From Nostoc sp. NMS9 (lineage in GTDB: Bacteria > Cyanobacteriota > Cyanobacteriia > Cyanobacteriales > Nostocaceae), in assembly GCF_017114995.1 (NCBI RefSeq), contig NZ_JABXKL010000013.1, forward strand, positions 1 through 64,000: a stretch of 64,000 nt of DNA. Direction: 5' to 3'. Below the pieces are notes generated by a model. It searched no databases and was not told the DNA's origin. It saw only the letters and a program-made list of their open reading frames with translations. Both the position numbers and the translations under genes were made by a program. Shown here piece by piece: positions 1-9,745 of this stretch; position 1 is the stretch's first letter; the number at the start of each line of letters is the position of its first letter.

Positions 1-1039
1 CCATCCCTTCTAAAATCAGCTTCAAAAAGCCAATCATACCGTTGAGGGGGGTACGGATTTCATCGGATACATTAGCCAGAAACTCGCTTTTGGCTCTTTC
101 TCCTTCCTCACGAGCTATATCAAGTTGTGCAAGAAGTATTCTCCTGTCAAATTTTTGGCTAGTATTTAAAAACTTATGATCTTCATTACTTAATTGTTTA
201 CCTATTGCCCATTCTTGAGCATCTTGTAATGCCTGTCCTCGTAATAAACGCGACTCGTCATTAGAGCTAGACAATAACCAAGCTGTTATTGCCTCAGCGT
301 ATGGTCGTAAATCAGCTAATGCTTCATCGACCCAACTCTGGTTAAATACACATTTATAAATTTTGTTATAAATCCTTAATTTACCTTGTTGTTCAACTAC
401 CAAACCAGATAGTCGTAATTCTATCTGTTCAAGAGTTTTAGCACCTGCTACTTCACCTTGCTGTAAAATCTGCTGATAAAGCCCCAGCATCTGTGCAGCA
501 AGCTGTTCATTTTGCAAAATCCGATCGCGTATCGTCCGAAAATGTTCTGGATCATCCTGATATTTCCAATTATCAATAATGTAAGATCGTACCAAATTTT
601 CTAATTCTGGAACTTCTATATATTTTGGAATTAACTTACAAAGCTTCTGAGTAAGAAATGGTTGCCCACCCGTCCAATCTATAACTTCTTGCAGAATTGC
701 TTGAGGATTATTGACTTTACCTACCAATCCCTCAAGTAAAGGTTGAACTTCATGAAATTCAAAGCCTTTTAATTCAATTGCTTGACCTATATTAAATGGT
801 GTACGCTTTTTATCTCTAATCAAATCCGAGGGAGTAGCTACTCCCAATAAACAAAATGCGATTTGCACTCGCAAGCTAGACTTACCCATCTGCCGTGAAT
901 TTAAAACATAACAAAACTCCCCAGCTTTCAATGCCTCATACAAATCTCTATCTGCTTGTCGCACTACATAACTGGGGGCATCAATTGGTAAACTGCCACC
1001 AACTTGATATTCATAAGCTGGGTTTTGTTCTATGTTCAT
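1..1039 (-). CDS. AAA-like domain / histidine kinase, 3' end outside window, probably degenerate
   Basis: The frame is open from an ATG at 1039 to the left edge, giving 346 codons, so only the N-terminal part is visible. Residues 1-59 begin like the AAA-like (AAA_35) NTPases of cyanobacteria, with a Walker [10 protein letters not shown] at 47-55. The sequence then jumps from SLRVQ straight to [14 protein letters not shown], a motif that in full-length relatives lies after the Walker B segment, so roughly 90 residues carrying Walker B appear to be missing. The winged-helix-like remainder of the AAA module follows, then a coiled linker and a HisKA H-box near residues 320-332. That H-box reads [11 protein letters not shown], with Asp at residue 326 in place of the phospho-accepting His. 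The ATG shares one base with the stop of the upstream TIR gene (TGATG), so translation is probably coupled. It may be a pseudokinase, a scaffold or an early pseudogene; the ATPase core of the kinase is not in view. Confidence 0.75.
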   Translation of the reverse strand, partial: MNIEQNPAYEYQVGGSLPIDAPSYVVRQADRDLYEALKAGEFCYVLNSRQMGKSSLRVQIAFCLLGVATPSDLIRDKKRTPFNIGQAIELKGFEFHEVQPLLEGLVGKVNNPQAILQEVIDWTGGQPFLTQKLCKLIPKYIEVPELENLVRSYIIDNWKYQDDPEHFRTIRDRILQNEQLAAQMLGLYQQILQQGEVAGAKTLEQIELRLSGLVVEQQGKLRIYNKIYKCVFNQSWVDEALADLRPYAEAITAWLLSSSNDESRLLRGQALQDAQEWAIGKQLSNEDHKFLNTSQKFDRRILLAQLDIAREEGERAKSEFLANVSDEIRTPLNGMIGFLKLILEGM

Positions 1040-2613
1040 CAGCTAACTCTCAAGCGATCGCGGAAATATTGACGATACAAATCACAACGTGGCGTTACAT
1101 CATTTCCTTGCTGTTGTAATAAGCCCATGCTGAGTAATTTAAAGCATTGTATCGAATTCAACCGAACTGGGCTAGTATTGGCAACTACCTTTTTGATAGC
1201 AGCAGCTAATTCTGGACGCTGTTCTAAATTCCACAAATGCCGACGTAAATGGTCGCTATAAGGGCCAGCTTCTGTGGGGGCTGTTTGCAAAAGCAGATTG
1301 AGCGTAATATCCTGCCTGGCAATATGATAAAGTGCCACTCGTACAAGATAGGGATGCCCTCCCACCATTGCCATTAGTTGTCCAACTTGGGTAAAACTCC
1401 AATTGAGTCCATGCCTTCGTGCCAAATCAAGAACCTGTTGGGTGTTAAACTCTGGTAATTCAATTGGCAAGCCTACATTAAACGGCGATTGATTGATATT
1501 CATTGGAATATAAACTTCTGTGGAATGCACTACTACCAACCGCAATTTTTTCCAAATATCCCGGTTTTTAGCATCTTCATGCCAAGCGCGTAACAGCCCA
1601 AAAAAGTCATTAGCAATTTCGGGATATTGAAATATACGATCGACTTCATCCAATCCCAATGCTAAGGGTTGGTTGATTTCTGGCAAAAGATATTCCTCGA
1701 AATAAGCGGTGCAATTGTCCTTACTGCCAAAAATATCATCCCAGTAACCTGCTAACTTGTTGGGTAGCCTCAACCTCCGTCCCACACTGGCACAAAACCA
1801 CTGAAGGAACTTATCTAAATCATCTGCAAAAACCTTTCCATCTGCCAATTGAAAGCTCAAGGGCACGGTTAGATAATCTTGTTGTGACGCTTGATGAAGA
1901 ATCCGCGCCATGAGTGAGGTTTTACCCATCTGCCGGGGCGCTTTGATCCGAATCAGAGATCCTGGCTTCAAAATTGCCTCGTAGCACCGAGATTCGCTGG
2001 GAGGACGCTCAATATAAAACGCCGAAGCCAAATCCACCTGTCCTTCAGGCAATTCTGGTTCCGCCACTGGTAGAGGCGGTGAGAGAGTGAGAGAGTGAGG
2101 GGGTGATGAAGGGAAAAAATCACTACTCATCTCTCCATCTGCCAATCTTTTTACATCACCGTCTGCCAGTAAACTAAAAATTTCCTGTAAAATTTTGGAA
2201 GTATCGGCAGGTGAATTCCACTCTCGCTGCTGAACCTGTTGTAAGTAGCCCCGCAAATCATAATTCAGTGGCGCACTCCAAGAGAAGTTAACGCGAATGG
2301 GCAAAATCACTGGCTTATGCTTATCGCTGCCATCCCGTAACTGCTTGGCCTGTCTCACCTCTTCTGTCACCATCTCGCTAGTTGCCGATCGCTCAGACAA
2401 AAGCAACAAAAAGTAATCACACAGTTTTAATTCTTCATCAATGCGCTGAGGCCATTTTTCCCCCAAGCGAATACTCTCGCCCGCCATAAATGCTTCGTGT
2501 CCAGCAGCTTTAAGAGCTTCATAAAAATTATGGGCCAGGCTCAAATCTGGATCTTGACTGCGATAGCTGATGAAAAATCTGGCATTTTTACTGGCTGCTG
2601 GCAAAGTTGGCAT
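1039..2613 (-). CDS. TIR domain-AAA-like NTPase
   Basis: The 524-residue protein has an N-terminal TIR domain (about residues 10-150): the betaA strand is [10 protein letters not shown] and the helix with the likely catalytic Glu is near E84/E85 (MVTEEV). TIR domains of this type often act as NADases or make signalling nucleotides, but activity is inferred here. A linker (about 155-190) carries a low-complexity proline/serine run. It is followed by an AAA-like domain with Walker [10 protein letters not shown] (225-233) and Walker B LGLDEVD (319-325), and a winged-helix-like C-terminal part with GGHPYLVR. No signal peptide or membrane segment is visible. The last base of its TGA is the first base of the next gene's ATG, and that gene carries a related AAA module, which suggests a two-gene operon. 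Role may be nucleotide signalling or phage defence; the ligand is unknown. Confidence 0.85.
   Translation of the reverse strand: MPTLPAASKNARFFISYRSQDPDLSLAHNFYEALKAAGHEAFMAGESIRLGEKWPQRIDEELKLCDYFLLLLSERSATSEMVTEEVRQAKQLRDGSDKHKPVILPIRVNFSWSAPLNYDLRGYLQQVQQREWNSPADTSKILQEIFSLLADGDVKRLADGEMSSDFFPSSPPHSLTLSPPLPVAEPELPEGQVDLASAFYIERPPSESRCYEAILKPGSLIRIKAPRQMGKTSLMARILHQASQQDYLTVPLSFQLADGKVFADDLDKFLQWFCASVGRRLRLPNKLAGYWDDIFGSKDNCTAYFEEYLLPEINQPLALGLDEVDRIFQYPEIANDFFGLLRAWHEDAKNRDIWKKLRLVVVHSTEVYIPMNINQSPFNVGLPIELPEFNTQQVLDLARRHGLNWSFTQVGQLMAMVGGHPYLVRVALYHIARQDITLNLLLQTAPTEAGPYSDHLRRHLWNLEQRPELAAAIKKVVANTSPVRLNSIQCFKLLSMGLLQQQGNDVTPRCDLYRQYFRDRLRVS
2060..2115 (-). repeat. GAGAGTGA-type short tandem repeat inside the TIR-AAA linker
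   Basis: The plus strand reads GAGAGTGAGAGAGTGAG and then GGGGGTGATG, a small tandem repeat of the kind spread through Nostoc genomes. It is in frame and encodes the proline/serine-rich stretch between the TIR and AAA domains, so it probably lengthened a tolerant linker. Confidence 0.55.
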
Positions 2614-2994
2614 AGTCGGATCAATATCCAGAAATTTTGATAAATTTGACTATATTTTCTTGCAATGTACAGAATCGAAGCTAGCCTTTACTTTTTTTAC
2701 AGGCGACTCGTCAGTAGCTGTTACATAAATTAGTCACATATTTGTTTACTAAATTGCTACCACAATAGTGTCACTATCCTCTGTATTCAGTTCTAGAAGT
2801 TTACGAGCCATAATTCAATTAGCTTGTAGCTATCTGCTAAAAAGTAAGTAAAGTAGTTTTTAAAATGCATTTATATAAATTTTTTGGTAAAAATTTTTCT
2901 TTGGAGGAAGTTTACTTAAGAGAAGTATCTAAAAAACTATACCAATAAACCAGTTTCCCTAAAAATTTACTTTTATCCTGTACTTTGCATCTTT
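2614..2994. other. Intergenic region between divergent TIR-AAA and receiver-kinase genes
   Basis: This AT-rich 381-base gap must hold the promoters of two divergently read genes. No convincing operator, hairpin or conserved box was recognised. Confidence 0.5.
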
Positions 2995-4140
2995 ATGACT
3001 TCACAATCTTCTCGCTCTGACAAAATTCTAGTTGTCGATGACTCTCCTGATAACGTGTTTTTGATCAAAACTATTTTGGAAGAAGAGGGTTACACGATTA
3101 GCACCGCAGAAAATGGGATTTCGGCCTTGGCAGAATTGAAAGCTTCTCCTTGTGACTTGGTTCTGCTGGATCTGATGATGCCAGGTATGGACGGGTATGA
3201 AGTCACTAAGCACATTCGTGGAGAGATGAAATTGCCGCAATACATCCCCATATTGCTGATCACTGCCCACGATGCGCCCAACGTCGCCCACGGATTAGAT
3301 TTGGGTGCTGATGATTTTATCCGCAAACCTGTAACAGTAGATGAATTGCTGGCAAGGGTGCGATCGCTCCTGCGTTTGAAGCATAGTATGGATGAACGTG
3401 ATGAAATTGCCCGTCAGCGAGAAGATTTTGTCTCCCGCCTTACCCACGACTTACGCACTCCCTTAGTAGCCGCCGATCGTATGTTGATGCTATTTCAGCA
3501 AGGTGCATTGGGAACATTATCAACGCAAATGCAGGAAGTAATCGCCATCATGGCCCGTAGCAATATCAACCTGCTTTCTATGGTAAATACTTTATTGGAA
3601 GTTTATCGTTTTGAAGCAGGTCGCAAAAGTTTGGCGTTTCAACCAGTTAATCTAGGTCAATTGCTAGATGAAGTGACTGGAGAATTGTCACCTTTAGCTC
3701 AAGATAAAACACTGTCCCTAAATTTGGACGTTACTGAAAAGTCAATCACAAACACAGTGATGGGCGATCGCTTGGAACTGCATCGTCTATTTACCAACCT
3801 CATCGGAAATGCGATCAAATTTACCGACTCCGGGTCTGTTACTATTCGTTTTACTTCCCAACGCCAGTTCAACAAAAGTAATCAATCTCAGTTCTCTGAA
3901 ACATCCAATTCCGTTGACTACATTAGAATTGAAATAGCGGATACCGGCCCAGGTATTCCCCCTGAAGAACAAGCCACCATCTTTGAACGATTTCGCCAAG
4001 GCAGTCATAAGAGTTCTGGTAGTGGCTTAGGACTGTATCTTGCTCGTCGAATTGTCGAAGCACATCAAGGCATTATTTTGCTTAATTCTGAGTTGGGCAA
4101 AGGTAGTGTATTTATTGTGCTTCTACCCACTAAAACATGA
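2995..4140 (+). CDS. Response regulator-histidine kinase fusion
   Basis: The 381-residue protein joins a receiver domain (about 9-125) to a kinase core. The receiver has the acidic pair D15/D16 and phospho-acceptor D59 in LLDLMMPG, with the conserved Lys in IRKP. The HisKA domain has His151 in RLTHDLRTP. The HATPase_c domain shows the N box LIGNAIKFTDSG, the G1 box DTGPGIP, the F box FERFRQG and the G2 box GSGLGLYLARR. No membrane segment is seen, so it is cytosolic and probably takes input by phosphotransfer to the receiver. A short asparagine/serine-rich insertion lies between the N and G1 boxes. Nothing fixes its partner; the kinase fragment at the left edge is on the other strand. Confidence 0.9.
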   Translation: MTSQSSRSDKILVVDDSPDNVFLIKTILEEEGYTISTAENGISALAELKASPCDLVLLDLMMPGMDGYEVTKHIRGEMKLPQYIPILLITAHDAPNVAHGLDLGADDFIRKPVTVDELLARVRSLLRLKHSMDERDEIARQREDFVSRLTHDLRTPLVAADRMLMLFQQGALGTLSTQMQEVIAIMARSNINLLSMVNTLLEVYRFEAGRKSLAFQPVNLGQLLDEVTGELSPLAQDKTLSLNLDVTEKSITNTVMGDRLELHRLFTNLIGNAIKFTDSGSVTIRFTSQRQFNKSNQSQFSETSNSVDYIRIEIADTGPGIPPEEQATIFERFRQGSHKSSGSGLGLYLARRIVEAHQGIILLNSELGKGSVFIVLLPTKT

Positions 4141-4335
4141 GAAAATTAGTAATTAGAAATTAGGAATTGTAGAGTTTTTTATCCTAGCAATTCATGATTT
4201 ATAACCTTACTACTATCTACCGATAATTTAAACTAAAAAAATCAATTGGAAAATCAAACGCTAAGAATTGACGAATCAAATATGCTGAGATAACAGCATT
4301 AGTATTAAATAAATACTTTTTGATAGGACAAAACA

Positions 4336-5718
4336 ATGATTACCACTGAATTATCTAATATTGGCGATATTATCCAGAATCAGCGAGAGTTTTTTCAAAC
4401 GGGCAAAACTAAAGATGTAACTTTTCGCATTGAACAGTTGAAAAATCTTAAGCAAGCAATCATTGAGCATGAACAGTCAATAGTCGAAGCATTACAAGCG
4501 GATTTACATAAACCAGAAGTAGAAACTTACCTTACAGAAATCAGCGTAATTAAGGATATTGATTACGCCATCAAACATCTTCAAAACTGGACTAAACCCG
4601 AAAAAGCAGCGGTTTCCTGGGATTTTTTTTCCTACTCAGCGAGAATTTATCCAGAACCGTTAGGGGTTGTCTTAATTATTGGGCCTTGGAACTATCCATT
4701 TCAGTTAATTATCTCACCGTTAATAGGTGCGATCGCCGCTGGAAATTGTGCAATTATTAAACCTTCAGAAATTGCTTCTCATACGTCTGATATCATAGCT
4801 AAGATTATTGCCAAACATTTTGACCCTGCTTATCTTGCAGTAGTTGAAGGAGGCGTGGAAGCAAGTCAAAAACTACTAGCAGAAAAGTTTGACCACATCT
4901 TTTTTACTGGTGGTACGGCTGTCGGCAAAATCATCATGGCAGCAGCAGCAAAATATCTCACACCAGTGACTTTAGAATTGGGTGGGAAAAGTCCTTGCAT
5001 TGTAGATACTGACATTAATCTGGAACACACTGTCAGACGAATTAGTTGGGGCAAATTTATTAATGCTGGACAAACTTGTATAGCCCCCGACTATCTTTTA
5101 GTTAATAAAACAATCAAAAAAGATTTAATAGATGGTCTGGAAAAATCTTTAAAAGAATTTTATGGCGATAATCCTGTAAACAGTCCTGATTATGCCCGGA
5201 TTATCAGTCAAAAACACTTTGAAAGGTTGGTGAGTTTTCTCAAAGATGGAAAAGTTATCATCGGTGGAGAAAATCAACCTTCAGAGCGTTATATTGCCCC
5301 AACACTAATTGATAATGTCTCACTAGAAGATTCTGTAATGCAGGAAGAAATTTTTGGGCCTATTTTACCGATCATTGAATATACTGACATTGCAGAAGCG
5401 ATCGCCTTGATTAACTCTAGACCTAAACCCTTGGCATTGTATTTATTTTCTCAAGACAAAAACGTGCAAAAGCGAGTTTTACAGGAAACTTCCTCTGGTG
5501 GAGTCTGTATTAATGACACAGTTATGCAGGTTGGTGTCTCGTCTTTACCATTTGGTGGAGTGGGAGATAGCGGTATCGGCAACTATCACGGCAAAGCTAG
5601 CTTTGACACCTTTTCCCACAAGAAAAGTGTATTGCAAAACTCCTTCTGGCTCGATTTAAAATGGCGATACGCTCCATATCAGGGCAAATTGCCACTCATA
5701 AAGAAACTTCTGGGTTAA
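4336..5718 (+). CDS. Aldehyde dehydrogenase family protein (ALDH3-like)
   Basis: The protein oxidises aldehydes to acids with NAD(P)+. The NAD-binding Rossmann part carries the FTGGTAVGK glycine motif. The general base is Glu214 in TLELGGKSP and the nucleophile is Cys248 in INAGQTC; the 34-residue spacing between them is normal for the superfamily. At 460 residues it matches the short class 3 enzymes, including the cyanobacterial long-chain aldehyde dehydrogenase thought to act on fatty aldehydes beside the alkane pathway. The assignment of that substrate is inference. The C-terminal part has a tryptophan/aromatic-rich tail (WLDLKWRYAPY) typical of ALDH3 relatives that associate with membranes. 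The ATG is preceded by the purine-rich GATAGGAC. Confidence 0.92.
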   Translation: MITTELSNIGDIIQNQREFFQTGKTKDVTFRIEQLKNLKQAIIEHEQSIVEALQADLHKPEVETYLTEISVIKDIDYAIKHLQNWTKPEKAAVSWDFFSYSARIYPEPLGVVLIIGPWNYPFQLIISPLIGAIAAGNCAIIKPSEIASHTSDIIAKIIAKHFDPAYLAVVEGGVEASQKLLAEKFDHIFFTGGTAVGKIIMAAAAKYLTPVTLELGGKSPCIVDTDINLEHTVRRISWGKFINAGQTCIAPDYLLVNKTIKKDLIDGLEKSLKEFYGDNPVNSPDYARIISQKHFERLVSFLKDGKVIIGGENQPSERYIAPTLIDNVSLEDSVMQEEIFGPILPIIEYTDIAEAIALINSRPKPLALYLFSQDKNVQKRVLQETSSGGVCINDTVMQVGVSSLPFGGVGDSGIGNYHGKASFDTFSHKKSVLQNSFWLDLKWRYAPYQGKLPLIKKLLG

Positions 5719-5800
5719 AAAAGTTAGGAGTTATGAGTGAGAAAGAAAAATCTATAACTCCTAACTCTGCCAATTTTAAATTTTTCCTTCAATCCAAAAT

Positions 5801-6406
5801 CTAAAACCCAAAAGCGTTGCTGTAACGTTCCTCAGCCCAGGGTTCACCACGGCGATGGTAGCCATTGCGCTCCCAAAAACCAAGTTCTTCAGCAGCTAAA
5901 AATTCCAACCCATTAATCCACTTAGCACTTTTCCAAGCGTAGAGGTGGGGCACAACTAGCCGCATCGGGCCACCGTGTTCAGATGGAAGGTCTTCACCAA
6001 AAACTTTAAAAGCAAAGAAGTTTTCTTCGCGCAGAAAATCTTCTACAGAAATATTGGTGGTGTAGCCGCCATAGCAGTGTTCCATAATGTGGGCTACTTT
6101 CGGGTCTAATTCAATCAGACCCATGAAATCTGTCACTTTTATGCCAGTCCATTTGACATCGAGTTTAGACCAGCGCGTTACACAGTGGAAGTCGGCTGTA
6201 AATTCGTGTTGAGGTAGCGCCATAAAATCTGACCAACTAAAGGTAGCAGATTTCGCTAAACCCCAAACTCGAAACTCCCATTCCTCAATGCTAACTTGGG
6301 GAGTTTCACCGTAAGTTAATACGGGGAAACCTTTAGCTAAGTGTTGACCAGGAGGAACGCGCTCGCCTTCTTCTTTGCCTGGTTTCTGAAAAAATTTTCC
6401 TATCAT
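5801..6406 (-). CDS. Sulfite-oxidase-like molybdopterin oxidoreductase
   Basis: The 201-residue protein has the oxidoreductase molybdopterin-binding fold. The Mo-coordinating cysteine is in FHCVTRWS and the pterin-binding WTGIKV and HGGPMRLVVPH motifs follow. It is the short single-domain form without heme or dimerisation domain, as in YedY/MsrP-like and archaeal proteins. No twin-arginine signal is present, so it is probably cytosolic, unlike MsrP. The substrate cannot be told from sequence; sulfite is only suggested by the family name. The gene stands alone and converges on the aldehyde dehydrogenase gene. Confidence 0.88.
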   Translation of the reverse strand: MIGKFFQKPGKEEGERVPPGQHLAKGFPVLTYGETPQVSIEEWEFRVWGLAKSATFSWSDFMALPQHEFTADFHCVTRWSKLDVKWTGIKVTDFMGLIELDPKVAHIMEHCYGGYTTNISVEDFLREENFFAFKVFGEDLPSEHGGPMRLVVPHLYAWKSAKWINGLEFLAAEELGFWERNGYHRRGEPWAEERYSNAFGF

Positions 6407-6713
6407 AGTTGGAGAAAAATAAGTTTTCTCAAGATATTTATAAATTTTTTTGCTGAGTTGCCAACACCACCAGACGTTTTACTCTTTATATGATTACTTG
6501 ATCGTGACTCATGGATGATAGGTAATGGGTAATGGATGTTCCCAATTACTCACTACCAATTTTTTCGATCTAATGAGCTTGTGTAGAGTATTTACGATTC
6601 ATAATGCCATCAGGAAAGCTAATAAAAAGCATTTATCCAGTGGTAAGAAGTTTGATTGATAACTTTAGCAATCAAATCTATCGGTGCTGTTCATGCTTTT
6701 CCTGACTGGGAAA
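6407..6713. other. Intergenic region with heptamer-type repeat
   Basis: The 307-base gap contains a short run built on GGTAATGGGTAATGG and its rough complement CCCAATTACTCACTACC near 6520-6562, which could fold. No gene was recognised. Confidence 0.4.
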
Positions 6714-6887
6714 TTATGATTCTTCTTCCTCTTCTTCAGCAGCTGGATATACAAATGTAGAACGTCCAGTCAAAATCGACTTGCCTAGAGATAGGGCTTT
6801 CTGAGCTTCGACGACGGCTTTGTGCCTCCAGGTAGCTCGACGTTTATCTCGTTTTGATTTTGAAGTTTTCTTCTTAGGAACAGCCAT
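6714..6887 (-). CDS. rpmF: 50S ribosomal protein L32
   Basis: The protein starts [20 protein letters not shown], the conserved L32 N-terminus, from the ATG at 6887; an upstream in-frame start at 6914 would add nine residues not found in L32. It is 57 residues long and ends in an acidic run of glutamates, a common cyanobacterial variant. It is a component of the large ribosomal subunit. The bacterial zinc-binding cysteines of some L32 forms are absent, so this is the zinc-independent type. Confidence 0.93.
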   Translation of the reverse strand: MAVPKKKTSKSKRDKRRATWRHKAVVEAQKALSLGKSILTGRSTFVYPAAEEEEEES

Positions 6888-7083
6888 GTCAGCAGATATC
6901 GCGATTCTTGACAACCTTCTTATTCTAGGCCATCCACTGACGCCAAGGACAACAGTTGAGTCAGGAATAAGTAAGTTGGGTTAAGACTGACGCCAGGACG
7001 CGGGAACAGCAAGAATGACTTTCTTTAAATCCCCCAAGGTTCCGAGCCAAGAAAGCTTTGGCTCAGACTTCTAGTTCAACCCT

Positions 7084-7575
7084 TCATTTTGGCGTTGACA
7101 CAGCGCTAGCTGCTGGAACTTGATTAGAGTTATTTTCAAAGAAAAGTAGAGATCGTGCAGTTTTGAAGTAAGTCGCCCAATTTTGAGCATCGGGACGCGA
7201 TCGCCATTGAGGACGACTGACATCTAATGTCAGGACTGGTGCGATCGCTCCATAATTTTGTACGGACACAATGATGGAAACATCTGTCACCAAGATATCT
7301 TGGTCGAAGCTCCTTTGAGCAGCTGCCCTAGCGACCGCTTCCGCCCTCCTGAGAACGGTTTCATAGTTTTCTTCCGGCAGGCGGTCAATAGCTAGATCGA
7401 CTCTAGCGGTGTAAGCTCGCACAACCTGCGGTGTGATCGCTTCCATCAAAAACCACGCAGGAACAGTAGATATGAGCAAAACTACTAAAGGAATTATCCG
7501 GATTCTTCTGGCAATTTGGCTAATAACTGAAAAGGGAGCGAGCGATGATGGTAGGTGAGCAGAAATTTTGCTCAT
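7084..7575 (-). CDS. Conserved membrane-anchored protein of unknown function
   Basis: The 163-residue protein has one hydrophobic segment at about residues 27-48 (IIPLVVLLISTVPAWFLMEA) followed by a soluble, probably periplasmic or thylakoid-lumenal part rich in charged residues, with VDLAIDRLPEENYETVLRRAEAVARAAAQ predicted helical. I recognise no enzymatic motif. It lies 202 bases from, and divergent to, the caspase-like gene. The ATG follows AAGGAGATAGAAGGTC on the minus strand, a good ribosome binding site, which supports a real gene. Confidence 0.7.
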   Translation of the reverse strand: MSKISAHLPSSLAPFSVISQIARRIRIIPLVVLLISTVPAWFLMEAITPQVVRAYTARVDLAIDRLPEENYETVLRRAEAVARAAAQRSFDQDILVTDVSIIVSVQNYGAIAPVLTLDVSRPQWRSRPDAQNWATYFKTARSLLFFENNSNQVPAASAVSTPK

Positions 7576-7777
7576 GACCTTCTATCTCCTTAGTAATGAT
7601 CTGTTATTGAAATTAGGTAAAGGTATTTTCCGGCTAATTAACGTAATAAAAATTACATTCTAACTTAAGATTCAATCAGAATCACCTAGACTATAAGACA
7701 TAGGTTAGCTTTGTTTTTTTGGCAAAGCCAACCGCAATTTTAAGACCAGCAAACAACAATAACTGACAAAGAGCGGG

Positions 7778-9634
7778 ATGGCAAATTACTGGGCGATCGC
7801 GATTGGTATCAATCAATATCAGTTATTTCAACCTTTAAGTTGTGCCCAAGCAGATGCTGAGGCACTAGAAGATTTTTTGGTGACAGAGGCAGGTTTTCTC
7901 CCCAAGCACTGTCAAGTCATGACAGATACTTCGCCGCCGATTGGGGATAGATCGACTTACCCGACAAAGGAGAATATTTTGCTGCTGCTTGAAGATTTGG
8001 CAGCAACAAGTTGGCAACCGGAAGACTATCTGTGGTTATTCTTTAGCGGTTATGGAGTCAATTACAAGGGCAAAGATTACTTAATGCCAGCAGAGGGCAA
8101 CCCCGAACTCGTGCAAGAGACTGGCATAGAATTGCGATCGCTAATGCAAAGTCTGCAACTTGCTGACTTAAATGTATTACTACTACTCGATATCAACCGT
8201 GCTTTTGGTACCCAAGCGGATGCTCCCGTTGGTGAAGAAACAATAGAACTAGCCCAAGAACTACAACTGGCGACAATTCTTTCTTGCCAACCAGAGCAAT
8301 TTTCCCATGAGAGTAGCGAACTAGGTCACGGATTCTTTACAGCAGCTTTATTAGAAGCTTTACGTTCTGGTAATGGCAGCAACTTGGCAGATTTAGAAAG
8401 CTACCTAAGCCTGATTGTGCCAAAGTTATGTCACCACCACTGGCGTCCGATCCAAAACCCTGCCACTATCATCCCATCAAGGCAGCAAGTAATCTTGCCA
8501 AAATTGGCAATGGAAAGTGATTTTCAATCAGAATCAGTGATTTATCCGGAAGAATCCTTTGCTGTTGCCCTTGCAGCTCCTCCCCTCGATGATTCCCCTA
8601 GAACTTCAGCAGATCGGGGCAGACGGGGAGAAGTTAGTGTGAACTCCTCCCAACAGGTGAAAGGTCAAAAAGTCCAGGAGTCAGGAGGCAGCTTAGTTTC
8701 CCAACCAATGGCAAAAACTTCGTTGGGAGTGAATACCAGAGGAAGATTTATCCCCAATTCCTCTAAAGGTTACGTCTCTCGATTGCCAGCAAATCAGCCA
8801 AGCATCCCTTTTTGGAAACAGTTTATCTTGTGGGGCGGAGGCAGCTTGCTGGTAGCAGGTTTAATCGCCGTAGTTTTTCTGCGTAATCAAGAAACTTTTA
8901 GAATTAAGCAAATATCAAGTACATCACCCAATGCTTCTGTTAGCGATCGCCAGGTTGTCGAGAATTTACCAAGTGATCGCACTCCAGCAGTTAGACTTAA
9001 CAACCAATCTAGCGCTCAAATAACTTCTAGTTCCCAGTCAAAAAAGCGAAATCAAGCAGTTTTAGACCTGGCGAAAATGTCGCTCAGACAAACTCAGGCG
9101 AGTGATTTGAGCATGGCGATCGCTACAGCCCGGAAAATTCAACCCGGTGAACCACTGTACGAACAAGCTCAGGAGAATATTAAGATTTGGAGCCAGATGA
9201 TTTTAAATTTAGCAGAAGGTCGTGCTAAACAAAGACAGTATGCCACCGCTATTGCTGCTGCTCGATTAATTACCAAAGATGAAGCCCCCTACGCGAAGGC
9301 ACAAGCAGCAATTAACCTGTGGCGCTTAGAGGGTAAGCAGTATGTGAGTAACAAAACTCTTTTAGATGCAGCGAACGCCTTAATTAAGTCTGAACAGGCA
9401 TCTACCTACAATCGGGCGATCGAAGTTGCCAAGAAAGTACCAGCCGATCAACCAGGCTTCGATACTGCCCAAAAATCGATCAATAAATGGAGTGAGAAAA
9501 TTTTAGACTTGGCCAAACGTCGCGCTGCCGAAGGAGAACGTAATGCTGCAATTGCCACCGCAGCTTTAGTGCCAGAGGAGACAGGCGCTTACGAAGATGC
9601 TCAAGATGCCATTCAAAAATGGCAAAAGAAATAG
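7778..9634 (+). CDS. Caspase-like protein with YN instead of His-Cys dyad, membrane-anchored
   Basis: The first 240 residues have the p20 fold of peptidase family C14 (AIAIGINQY, NVLLLLDINR). The usual FSGHG histidine is Tyr92 (FFSGYG), and the usual DxCxS cysteine is Asn140 (LLLDINRA). These YN-type orthocaspases are reported from cyanobacteria and are expected to be proteolytically inactive. A linker leads to a transmembrane helix at about 349-367 (LWGGGSLLVAGLIAVVFL). The C-terminal 200 residues hold about four helical repeats around AIATARKIQPGEPLYEQAQ..IKIW, also seen as AIAAARLITKDEAPYAKAQ and AIEVAKKVPADQPGFDTAQ. The repeat part probably faces the periplasm or lumen and binds partners. 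It is a likely pseudo-enzyme; its role is unknown. Confidence 0.88.
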   Translation: MANYWAIAIGINQYQLFQPLSCAQADAEALEDFLVTEAGFLPKHCQVMTDTSPPIGDRSTYPTKENILLLLEDLAATSWQPEDYLWLFFSGYGVNYKGKDYLMPAEGNPELVQETGIELRSLMQSLQLADLNVLLLLDINRAFGTQADAPVGEETIELAQELQLATILSCQPEQFSHESSELGHGFFTAALLEALRSGNGSNLADLESYLSLIVPKLCHHHWRPIQNPATIIPSRQQVILPKLAMESDFQSESVIYPEESFAVALAAPPLDDSPRTSADRGRRGEVSVNSSQQVKGQKVQESGGSLVSQPMAKTSLGVNTRGRFIPNSSKGYVSRLPANQPSIPFWKQFILWGGGSLLVAGLIAVVFLRNQETFRIKQISSTSPNASVSDRQVVENLPSDRTPAVRLNNQSSAQITSSSQSKKRNQAVLDLAKMSLRQTQASDLSMAIATARKIQPGEPLYEQAQENIKIWSQMILNLAEGRAKQRQYATAIAAARLITKDEAPYAKAQAAINLWRLEGKQYVSNKTLLDAANALIKSEQASTYNRAIEVAKKVPADQPGFDTAQKSINKWSEKILDLAKRRAAEGERNAAIATAALVPEETGAYEDAQDAIQKWQKK

Positions 9635-9745
9635 TAAAGAAATAGTAAAAAAATAGTTAGAAGTTAGGAGTTAGGAGTTATATTATTGATCCCCGACCTG
9701 TTACTCCTGACTCATTACTTTTACCTCAGCTCTCATATCTCAGTA

